A stretch of 50,955 nucleotides of DNA from an uncultured Tessaracoccus sp. (lineage in GTDB: Bacteria; Actinomycetota; Actinomycetes; Propionibacteriales; Propionibacteriaceae): assembly GCF_947286155.1 (NCBI RefSeq), contig NZ_CAMYPD010000019.1, forward strand, positions 1 through 50,955. The letters are read 5' to 3'. The notes below the pieces were generated by a model. It did no database searches, was not told the origin of the DNA, and saw only the letters and a program-made list of their open reading frames with translations. Of the stretch, positions 26,368 to 33,314 are shown one piece after another (position 1 is the stretch's first letter; each line of letters opens with the position of its first letter). A program made the translations under genes and the position numbers.

Positions 26368-28217
26368 CGCTGCTCCTCCAATGCCTGCACTGCTTGTACG
26401 AAATCTTCCTCCAGCTCCGCAATGGACAGCGGCAGCCCGCGCACGCGCGAGTAGCTCTCGACATCGACGAGGTACCTCGCCCGAAGCACGTGCGCGAGCT
26501 GGCCCATGTTCATCTCCGGGACGATGACGTGCTCGTAACGACGCAGCACGTCGCCGACATTGGCAGGCATGGGGTTCAGGTGGCGTAGGTGCGCCGTCGC
26601 GATCTTGTGGCCGTTCTTACGCATGCGCCTGGCCGTAGCCGTGATCGGCCCGTAGGTCGACCCCCAGCCGAGCACGAGTAGTTTCGAGTCCTCGGTTGGA
26701 TCGTCCACCTGGAGGTCGGGGATGTCGCGCACGATGCCGGCCACCTTGTCAGCTCTGGTGCGCACCATCGCATCGTGGTTGTCCGGGTCGTAACTGACGT
26801 TGCCGGAGAGCTGGTCTTTCTCCAGGCCCCCGATGCGGTGCTCCAGCCCTGGTGTGCCGGGCTTCGCCCACTCGCGCGCGAGCGTCTCGGGGTCGCGTCG
26901 GTACGGCATGAAGTGTGGATCGTCGTCGTGCACGCGGTCGGCGAAGTTGGGCTCGATGGCCGGGATCGCGTCGAGGTCGGGGATGCGCCACGGCTCGGCA
27001 CCGTTCGCGAGGTACCCGTCGGAGAGCATGATGACCGGCGTGCGGTAGGTGACGGCGATCCGGCACGCCTCGAGCGCGGTGTCGAAGCAGTCGGTGGACG
27101 ACTTCGCCGCGAGCACCGGCAGCGGAGCCTCGCCGTGGCGGCCGTAGAGCGCCTGCAACAGATCGGCCTGCTCGGTTTTCGTCGGCATACCCGTCGACGG
27201 CCCGGCGCGCTGCACGTCGACGATCACCAACGGGAGCTCGGTCATGATGGCGAGGCTGATGGTCTCCGACTTCAGCGCGACGCCGGGGCCCGACGTGGTG
27301 GTGACGCCGAGCGCACCGCCGAAACTCGCGCCCAGCGCGGACGCGACGCCGGCGATCTCGTCTTCCGCCTGGAACGTCATCACGCCGACGTCCTTGCGGC
27401 GGGAGAGTTCGTGCAGGATGTCGGAGGCAGGGGTGATGGGGTACGAGCCCAAAAAGAGCTGCATGCCGGCCTTGTGGGCACCCGTCATGAGGCCGTAGGC
27501 CGTGGCGAGGTTGCCGGAGACCTGCCGGTAGCGGCCCTGCGGCATCGGGGCCGGATCGACGACGGTCTGCACCGCGAACGCTTCGGTGGTCTCGCCGTAC
27601 GCGTAGCCGGCCCTGAACGCGGCGAGGTTGGCGTCGCGAATGTCAGGCTTCTTCGCGAACTTCGACGAGAGGAACTGCTCCGTGCCTTCGGTGGGGCGCG
27701 AGTACATCCAGCTCAGCAGGCCGAGCGCAAACATGTTCTTCGTCCGCGACGCGTCCTTGCGCGTGAGGCCGAAGCCTTCGACGGAGCCCTGCGCCAGCGT
27801 CGTGAGATCCAGCTCATGCACGGTGTAATTGCTGAGCGTGCCGTTTTCGAGGGGGTTCGTATCCCACCCGATCTTCTTGAGGTTGCGCGCGGTGAAGTCG
27901 TGCGTATCGACGATGATGACCGTGCCGGCGGGGAGGTCGCTGAGGTTCACCTTGAGCGCGGCCGGGTTCATCGCGACGAGCACGTCCGGCACGTCGCCGG
28001 GGGTGACGATGTCGAAATCGGCGAAGTGGAGCTGGAAGCTCGACACCCCGGGCAGTGTGCCCTGCGGCGCGCGAATCTCGGCGGGGAAGTTGGGGAGTGT
28101 GGCGATGTCGTTGCCGAAGCTAGCCGATTCTGCGGTGAAGCGGTCACCGGTCAGCTGCATGCCGTCGCCGGAATCGCCGGCGAAGCGGATGACGACTCTG
28201 TTGAGTTGCTTGGTCAC
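26364..28217 (-). CDS. korA: 2-oxoacid:ferredoxin oxidoreductase subunit alpha (gamma-alpha fusion)
   Basis: 617 residues. The N-terminal gamma domain (RFAGDSGDGMQLTGDRF, to about residue 190) is fused to the alpha domain (SYPITPASDILHELSRRK, TSGPGVALKSE, VQRAGPSTGMPTKTEQADLLQ), then a C-terminal domain ending VQALEEQR. This gamma-alpha order is the form seen in aerobic actinobacterial KorA. The GTG start at 28217 has GAGGA 5 nt upstream. Electrons delivered to ferredoxin could reach respiration, but complex I here has the NADH module, so the route is open. Confidence 0.92.
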   Translation of the reverse strand: MTKQLNRVVIRFAGDSGDGMQLTGDRFTAESASFGNDIATLPNFPAEIRAPQGTLPGVSSFQLHFADFDIVTPGDVPDVLVAMNPAALKVNLSDLPAGTVIIVDTHDFTARNLKKIGWDTNPLENGTLSNYTVHELDLTTLAQGSVEGFGLTRKDASRTKNMFALGLLSWMYSRPTEGTEQFLSSKFAKKPDIRDANLAAFRAGYAYGETTEAFAVQTVVDPAPMPQGRYRQVSGNLATAYGLMTGAHKAGMQLFLGSYPITPASDILHELSRRKDVGVMTFQAEDEIAGVASALGASFGGALGVTTTSGPGVALKSETISLAIMTELPLVIVDVQRAGPSTGMPTKTEQADLLQALYGRHGEAPLPVLAAKSSTDCFDTALEACRIAVTYRTPVIMLSDGYLANGAEPWRIPDLDAIPAIEPNFADRVHDDDPHFMPYRRDPETLAREWAKPGTPGLEHRIGGLEKDQLSGNVSYDPDNHDAMVRTRADKVAGIVRDIPDLQVDDPTEDSKLLVLGWGSTYGPITATARRMRKNGHKIATAHLRHLNPMPANVGDVLRRYEHVIVPEMNMGQLAHVLRARYLVDVESYSRVRGLPLSIAELEEDFVQAVQALEEQR

Positions 28218-28251
28218 GAATCCTCGAAACTAGTGGGTAGACGTCCTCGCC

Positions 28252-28257
28252 AGTGTA
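28252..28257 (-). promoter_or_regulatory. Candidate -10 of the korAB operon
   Basis: Minus-strand TACACT, about 34 nt before the korA GTG, leaving a short leader with the GAGGA site. No clear -35. The rest of the 120-bp gap to the ABC ATPase holds only a 10-bp palindrome CTCAGCTGAG (28298-28307). Confidence 0.35.
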
Positions 28258-28337
28258 GTTGCGTGGATGCCGGAATGCACGGGTGGCGTGGCCTCAGCTC
28301 AGCTGAGAAGCAGATCAGGGGCAAGCGCCGACGCTGT

Positions 28338-29042
28338 TCAACGGCCGACTGCGCACGGTTCCAACCTGGCGTCCCGGAGGCGCAGCACTCGGTGGCTGGC
28401 GCGGCTGACTTGCATGTCGTGGGTGGCAACCAGGATGCCCGTACCTTCGGAGGCGACGGACTTGAGCACCGCCACGATCCCGGCAGCAGCCTCCTCATCG
28501 AGGGCTGCTGTGGGCTCGTCGACGACTAAGAGCGCTGGACGCGTGGCGATAGCCCGGGCAAGAGACACGCGCTGCGCCTGACCTGTCGACAACGTTGCGG
28601 CCCGTTGCGAAGCCAAGCCAGTCTGACCGACGCGCTCGAGCGCAGCGGCGACTGCGGCACGTCGAGTTGCGGTAGGTCGGCGGGGCTGCTGGAACAGCAA
28701 CGGCAACTCGACGTTGGCTGCGACGGTCTCCTTGGGGTGAAGGCCGAACTGGGGTGAGGAGAGGCCGATGTGCTCTCGACGAATGTGCGCGATCGAGCCA
28801 CGGGACGTCGGGGTCAGGCTGTGGCCGCACACCTCGACGTCACCCCTATCGGGCGTGAGGAGGCCCGTTGCGATGTGCAGCAGCGTGGTCTTGCCGCTGC
28901 CGGATCGCCCGGTGATCGCCACCATCTCGCCTACCCCGACGTGCACTGAGACATCGTGCAGAACCCGCCTGATGGTGGGCCCATCCTGAAACGCATGGTG
29001 GAGGCCTCTCACCTGGAGCACCAGATCCGTACCATCCATCAT
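28338..29042 (-). CDS. ABC transporter ATP-binding protein (LolD/MacB-like)
   Basis: 234 residues. Walker A GRSGSGKT (45-52), signature LSTGQAQR, Walker B LLVVDEP with DEPTAALD, and H-loop ATHDMQV. The Q-loop region reads IGLSSPQFGLHP: compared with the usual FVFQSFNL the Gln is displaced by one and Pro sits in its place, a change I would check. Start is the first of two ATGs at 29042, overlapping the stop of the membrane protein (TGATG) with AAAGGA upstream. The open frame extends to 29552 but is non-coding there. Class resembles ATPases that drive FtsX-like permeases, matching its two upstream partners. Confidence 0.87.
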   Translation of the reverse strand: MMDGTDLVLQVRGLHHAFQDGPTIRRVLHDVSVHVGVGEMVAITGRSGSGKTTLLHIATGLLTPDRGDVEVCGHSLTPTSRGSIAHIRREHIGLSSPQFGLHPKETVAANVELPLLFQQPRRPTATRRAAVAAALERVGQTGLASQRAATLSTGQAQRVSLARAIATRPALLVVDEPTAALDEEAAAGIVAVLKSVASEGTGILVATHDMQVSRASHRVLRLRDARLEPCAVGR

Positions 29043-30061
29043 CAAGTCCTTTCCGCCAAGGTCGCTTGCAGGTGCCGTGCTTGGATCGCTAAGTAGCAGC
29101 TGGCAGTGCCGTGGAAGATCGCTAACGGGATCAGCGTGATCATGAACCTGCCGAGCGAGAGGGGGTTGGCCATGTCGTCGGTCGACGTGAGCCGTTGGAG
29201 CCCCAAGAGCATCAATCCAGCGGGCATCGTTGCGCCCAGAAACAGCACGCCGTGGGCACGTCCCCAGATGTGCAGAAGTGAAGCGCCGGCCAGAAGATCG
29301 ATGCGGTAGGCGTCTCGGCGCCTGCGCCAGACATGACTCACGATGCCACCGGCGAACAGCAGGGCTGTGAATACAGCGAGTCCAAGGTGCCATCGCTCCA
29401 GCGTCTGGGCCCTGTTCCGCATGCGTTGCGCCTGGGTCTGATCTCCGTCTCCGGGAAGCGCAAAGTAGGCGGTCCCGGTACCCGTGGAAGTCTCTGCGTC
29501 GGACATACGTTGCGCTAACTCGCGAACCTCGGACAGTGAGCAGGGCTCGCAAACGAACCCGCGAACCAATTCGGATGGGGTCACCGAGGGCGCGACTCCA
29601 AGTTGCAGGAGCTCATCGATCGATGCCGGGGAGAAACGGACAGCGCCCGCGTGGAATAGGTGGCCCCCGTAGGCGGTGACAGCATCCGGGCCAGGCTCCG
29701 TGGCGCTCGCAATGACCAAGTCAACGTCGCCGTCCGTTTGACCGTTCAGCCGGCCGGGAGCGACGGAGAGTCGCATCCTTGGATCCTCGGCGATGGCGGA
29801 CATCAGCACATGCATTCCCGGATCGTCGAGTCGTGAGGCAGCCAGCTCCGCTTCGCTGCGGTACTCGTGGACCAAGCTCGAGCCGGTGTGCACAGCGCCG
29901 AGTCGAATGACTTGGGTGACGTCGGACGGCTCTTGCCCCCACGGGCTCCGGCTGACATCCTCGAGAGCAAAGAGCAGCCCGACGGCCGACACTATGCCCA
30001 AGGTGGCCGCGGCAACCGGCAACCATGGCCCGGCAGCCCGGAGGTCACCAAAGAATCTCAC
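29042..30061 (-). CDS. FtsX-like membrane protein B of ABC system
   Basis: 339 residues from GTG 30061: one N-terminal span (WLPVAAATLGIVSAVGLLFAL), a ~190-residue extracytoplasmic part with a CEPCS pair, then three C-terminal spans, the 1+3 topology of FtsX/MacB permeases. GAGGAG stands 8 nt before the GTG; a TTG at 30067 is too close to it. It overlaps the previous gene by 17 bp in another frame. Same topology and size as its neighbour, so the two may form a heterodimer or be the halves of a split ~670-residue protein. No enzyme motif. Confidence 0.7.
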   Translation of the reverse strand: MRFFGDLRAAGPWLPVAAATLGIVSAVGLLFALEDVSRSPWGQEPSDVTQVIRLGAVHTGSSLVHEYRSEAELAASRLDDPGMHVLMSAIAEDPRMRLSVAPGRLNGQTDGDVDLVIASATEPGPDAVTAYGGHLFHAGAVRFSPASIDELLQLGVAPSVTPSELVRGFVCEPCSLSEVRELAQRMSDAETSTGTGTAYFALPGDGDQTQAQRMRNRAQTLERWHLGLAVFTALLFAGGIVSHVWRRRRDAYRIDLLAGASLLHIWGRAHGVLFLGATMPAGLMLLGLQRLTSTDDMANPLSLGRFMITLIPLAIFHGTASCYLAIQARHLQATLAERT

Positions 30062-31061
30062 GGCCAACTCTCCTCAATGCGGCTGCCACTGTGATGAGCG
30101 CGACGAGTAGCGCCACTGCAAGGGCTGTCAGCGCCCCGGCGGCCATCTCCAGCAACAGGTATGGTGGGTCAGAAGCCAAGATCGGCTGTCCGATGGCCAA
30201 GGCGGCCCAGAGAGCTGTGACGAACCCCATGATTGTGCCAGCGATGGCGCGGAATGCGTATGGTGCGAATACCCGGAGCAGGGCCTGACCCTTGGCCGCC
30301 CCGCATGAGGCGGCGATACGCAGCGAATCTCTCGTCTGTTGGGAGGGGAAGTCTGCGATGAACATGAGCCCGATCAGCGATGCGCCGAGCGAGACCAAGA
30401 CGAAGACTGTGTAAGGGTTGTGCAGCGTCCCGAGGGCCGCCCATCTCGAGGGCTCGGGGTCTCGTGCGTCATGTACGACGTCGAGGCCGTGCTCCTGCCA
30501 CAACTGTTCGAGGTCGTCGGCCAAAGCATCGACGTTCTGCCCCCGAGGTGCTGCAAACAGGTAGTACCCAGCGCTGAATGACTCTGGGCGAGCCTTGGCT
30601 ACGAGGAACGGGGCAGCGTCCATGAACTCGGCGTCTGAGGGTATTGTGCCGACAACAGTGTGGCCGCGTTTGTCCATTGTCTCCAGGAAGCCTTCATCAG
30701 CCGCGAGGCCGGGGCTTACGAGTATTTGTCCTGATTGCAAATCCGCGAATGCTGGATGGAACATCCCGGCAGGATCGAGTGCCACGACGAACCCGGATTC
30801 GGGGTCCTTAGTCATGGCGACAGCCCCGCCATGACGGATCACCAAGTCCGTCAGTTCCGTTGTGAGACGAGAACGATCGATCTCGGAAGGGGGCGCCACC
30901 ACCACCTGAGACAGGGTGGCTCCGTCATGTCCGAATGACTCGAGCACCTTGAGGGCCACGGTGTCTGCCGTCTGCAGCGGGAGAAACGCTGCCAAAGCGG
31001 CGAAACAGGCACAAAGGCCTGTCCATAGCCACCGGCCGTCACCGTCGAACCATCGGTGCAT
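30045..31061 (-). CDS. FtsX-like membrane protein A of ABC system
   Basis: 338 residues: N-terminal span (LWTGLCACFAALAAFLPL), ~190 extracytoplasmic residues beginning LSQVVVAPPSEIDRSRL, then three to four C-terminal spans (SLGASLIGLMFIADF, a span near 'GTIMGFVTALWAAL', and a last Ala/Leu-rich one). ATG 31061 has GGAG about 8 nt upstream; the open frame extends to 31145 without support. First gene of the A-B-ATPase operon. The extracytoplasmic start and overall plan recall the integral membrane proteins linked to lactococcin-972-type bacteriocins, but that is a layout resemblance only. Confidence 0.68.
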   Translation of the reverse strand: MHRWFDGDGRWLWTGLCACFAALAAFLPLQTADTVALKVLESFGHDGATLSQVVVAPPSEIDRSRLTTELTDLVIRHGGAVAMTKDPESGFVVALDPAGMFHPAFADLQSGQILVSPGLAADEGFLETMDKRGHTVVGTIPSDAEFMDAAPFLVAKARPESFSAGYYLFAAPRGQNVDALADDLEQLWQEHGLDVVHDARDPEPSRWAALGTLHNPYTVFVLVSLGASLIGLMFIADFPSQQTRDSLRIAASCGAAKGQALLRVFAPYAFRAIAGTIMGFVTALWAALAIGQPILASDPPYLLLEMAAGALTALAVALLVALITVAAALRRVGREILW

Positions 31062-31463
31062 TACTCGTCTCCGTTCAGCAAGCTGGTGGATGGATGTAGT
31101 CGAACGAGTAGCGGAACTTCGTGACCGGATCATTCCATCAGCCAAAGACTCCCCCGTTCAGCCGACCACCAGATAGTGGTTGGTTGCTGCCCAGCTGGTG
31201 CCTTTGGAATATCTGGTCACTGCGGCCGGGGCAGCATTGCCGCTGTGGGCCCTTGCCGCCGGAACCTCGGATTCCTCCCTGACTAGTCCATCAGTGGGGG
31301 ATATGTGAACCACTTCCTTATGATCGTTTCGCCGGCGGTCTCCGATGGCGCGCCAGTCTCCAAGAACTGTACAGGGGCTCGGTTCCATCCGCGCGAGGTA
31401 GCTGCAGGGCGTCGGCTGGTTCTTGGCTTTCGGGGCTCCGGCCACTCAGCCTGACACTCTTGC
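31062..31463. other. Intergenic region between divergent ABC system and marR; no confirmed gene
   Basis: About 400 bp. A minus-strand open frame of 95 codons (31445-31158, ending NHYLVVG) has no ribosome site at its ATG and no signal peptide. TACAGT at 31371-31366 (minus) is a possible -10 for the ABC operon, which would then have a ~300-nt leader. In another minus frame, a short stretch WNDPVTKFRYSF...PPAC ends at 31075 just before the A gene. I see no RNA gene or terminator. Confidence 0.35.
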
Positions 31464-31487
31464 CCGAGGTGATACAGTTCACCTCGG
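31464..31487. promoter_or_regulatory. Perfect 9-bp inverted repeat upstream of marR (candidate operator)
   Basis: CCGAGGTGA (31464-31472), 6-nt TACAGT, TCACCTCGG (31479-31487), a perfect dyad 37 bp before the MarR start. Suits a dimeric regulator; the MarR protein itself is the obvious candidate. Confidence 0.6.
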
Positions 31488-31509
31488 CTAACTAGTTGTG
31501 GCTAATTAG
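31486..31509 (+). promoter_or_regulatory. Tandem GGCTAAyTAG boxes in marR promoter
   Basis: GGCTAACTAG (31486-31495) and GGCTAATTAG (31500-31509) repeat with a 14-bp period; within them AACTAGTT (31490-31497) and CTAATTAG (31502-31509) are 8-bp palindromes. TAGATT at 31507-31512 can act as -10 for marR, so binding here would block transcription. Typical of MarR autoregulation. Confidence 0.5.
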
Positions 31510-31523
31510 ATTGGGCAAAGAAC

Positions 31524-31946
31524 ATGGGTGGCAAGGAATCGACGACGAAGCTCGCCAACGAGGTACGTCTGGCGTGTCAGCTCGTGAGCCACAAAGTGCG
31601 CTTCGAATCTGGCTCCTCCATTCCACCTCACCAATTGTCCGTGCTGTGGAACCTCAATCGTGGCCCGAAGTCGCCCGGCGAACTCGCTGAAGCGGAGCAG
31701 GTGAGCGCTCCGTCGATCACGAAAACCCTCGACGGACTCGAAGCGCTGGGCTTCATCGAGCGCAGTAAAGACCCGGACGACGGTCGTCGTCGCAACGTGT
31801 GCATCACCCACGAGGGGCGGGCTGAGCTTCGACGTACCGCCGGCATCCGGGATTCCTTCATGGAGCAGCGCCTCACCGCACTGAGTGGCGACGAGCGCCA
31901 AGTGCTCAAGCGTGCGGCGGCCATCCTGCAGCGGGTGATCGCGTGA
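31524..31946 (+). CDS. MarR family transcriptional regulator
   Basis: 140 residues with the winged helix-turn-helix layout: a dimerising N-terminal helix (LANEVRLACQLVSHKVRFE), the HTH (QLSVLWNLNRGPKSPGELAEAEQVSAPSITKTLDGL, split over two helices), wing SKDPDDGRRRNVCITHEGR, and a C-terminal dimer helix. The DGR and the wing arginines are the usual DNA contacts. It overlaps the MFS exporter by GTGA, so it probably represses itself and the exporter and releases on binding a ligand. No Cys-based sensor except one Cys in the first helix. Confidence 0.9.
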   Translation: MGGKESTTKLANEVRLACQLVSHKVRFESGSSIPPHQLSVLWNLNRGPKSPGELAEAEQVSAPSITKTLDGLEALGFIERSKDPDDGRRRNVCITHEGRAELRRTAGIRDSFMEQRLTALSGDERQVLKRAAAILQRVIA

Positions 31947-33220
31947 GTCGTCACTCCACCTTCACATCGCTCAAAGTCTACAATTTCCGGCTGTTCTGGA
32001 TTGCGTCGCTGATCTCCAACATCGCGGGCTGGATGAGCGTGATCGCCCAGGACTGGCTGGTGCTCACCATCCTCACGGACAACGACGCGGCCGCGCTCGG
32101 CCTGGTCGCCGGGCTGCAATTTTTGTCCATTCCCATTTTCTCCCCGTATGCCGGCGCGCTCGCAGACCGCATGTCGAAGCGGCGCATGCTGCAGTTCACG
32201 CAGGTGGGGCTCGGCGTCACCGCGCTGTGTACCACGCTGCTCGTCACCTTTGGCGTGGCCGAACTGTGGCACATCTATGTGCTGGCTGCGCTCACCGGCT
32301 TGGTGCAGGCGTTCGACTCTCCCGCACGGCAGGCCATGGTCTCCGAGATGGTGGAGGAGCACCTGCTGCCCAACGCCGTCGGGTTGAACTCGATGCAGTT
32401 CAACTGCGCACGCCTCATCGGCCCGGCTGTGTCTGGCGTGCTGATCGGCGCGTTCGGAGTGGTGCCGGCGCTGTGGATCAACGCGGTGAGCTTCGTGGCT
32501 CCCGTGACCGCCCTCGCCCTCATGCGCGTCGACGAACTCCACCCGCCGAAGCCACGCAAGGGGAAGGGCGCCATCCGGGAGGGCATCGCCTACGTGCTGA
32601 AACGCTCCGACCTGGTGAAGATCTTCATCATGGTGTTCATGCTCGGCACCTTCGGGCTGAACTTTCAGATCACGAACGCACTCATGGCGACGGAAGCCTA
32701 CGGACTCGGAGCGGGCGAGTACGGCCTACTGGGCTCGATGATGGCTGCAGGCACGCTCACCGGTGCGGTGCTCGCAGCTCGTCGCGGCTACCCGAGGCTT
32801 CGCCTACTGGTCGGTGCGCTCTTCGGGTTCTCGCTGGCCATGTGCGCGCTCACCGTCACGCCCTGGTACTGGCTCTACGCCCTCTTGCTGGTGCCCACGG
32901 GGTTCCTGTCCATCACCGTCATGACCGCAGCCAACAGCCGCGTGCAGCTCACCACCGAACCCGAGATGCGCGGGCGCGTGATGGCGCTCTACATGGCCAT
33001 CTTCCTCGGCGGCACGCCCATCGGAGCCCCGCTAGTGGGCTGGATCGGCGACTACTTCGGTGCGAGGGCGTCGGTGTTTGTGGGAGGTGCGGCAACCGGT
33101 ATCACCGCGCTCGTTGTGGGCGGGCTGTTGTTGTCGGGTGCCAGGAATTACCCGTCGACGCTGCACTTCATCGAGTCGGTGCGCAGCCGCGTGCGCAAAC
33201 GCCGCCGCAAGCGCCCCTAG
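31943..33220 (+). CDS. MFS transporter (EntS/MFS_3-like exporter)
   Basis: 425 residues, about twelve spans. The N-terminus SLKVYNFRLFWIASLISNIAGWM and the loop ADRMSKRRMLQF (motif A-like) are typical of the enterobactin-exporter-like MFS_3 group, as is DSPARQAMVSEMVE after span 4. C-terminal tail is Arg-rich (RSRVRKRRRKRP). GTG start in the marR stop overlap. With a MarR regulator this is a classical ligand-induced drug or metabolite efflux pair; the substrate is unknown. Confidence 0.88.
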   Translation: MSRHSTFTSLKVYNFRLFWIASLISNIAGWMSVIAQDWLVLTILTDNDAAALGLVAGLQFLSIPIFSPYAGALADRMSKRRMLQFTQVGLGVTALCTTLLVTFGVAELWHIYVLAALTGLVQAFDSPARQAMVSEMVEEHLLPNAVGLNSMQFNCARLIGPAVSGVLIGAFGVVPALWINAVSFVAPVTALALMRVDELHPPKPRKGKGAIREGIAYVLKRSDLVKIFIMVFMLGTFGLNFQITNALMATEAYGLGAGEYGLLGSMMAAGTLTGAVLAARRGYPRLRLLVGALFGFSLAMCALTVTPWYWLYALLLVPTGFLSITVMTAANSRVQLTTEPEMRGRVMALYMAIFLGGTPIGAPLVGWIGDYFGARASVFVGGAATGITALVVGGLLLSGARNYPSTLHFIESVRSRVRKRRRKRP

Positions 33221-33314
33221 TGTTCGTCGCGCGCCGCTCGCGAAACGAGCAGGAGCGCTGACTGAAGTGAGGGGTGCCCTTTGGCTGGTTTTCCTTGAGG
33301 GTGACAATGGATGC

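Noticed and set aside
31158..31445. 95-codon minus-strand ORF as a bacteriocin precursor for the adjacent ABC system
   Set aside because: No ribosome site at the ATG, no signal or leader peptide, and no convincing family motif; only its position is suggestive. The nearby stretch ending PPAC is in a different frame with a stop in front.
33060..33314. Upstream extension of the PEPCK frame to 33060
   Set aside because: It lies mostly inside the MFS gene in another frame and is Arg/Ala/Cys-rich; the ATG at 33315 begins the protein-like sequence.
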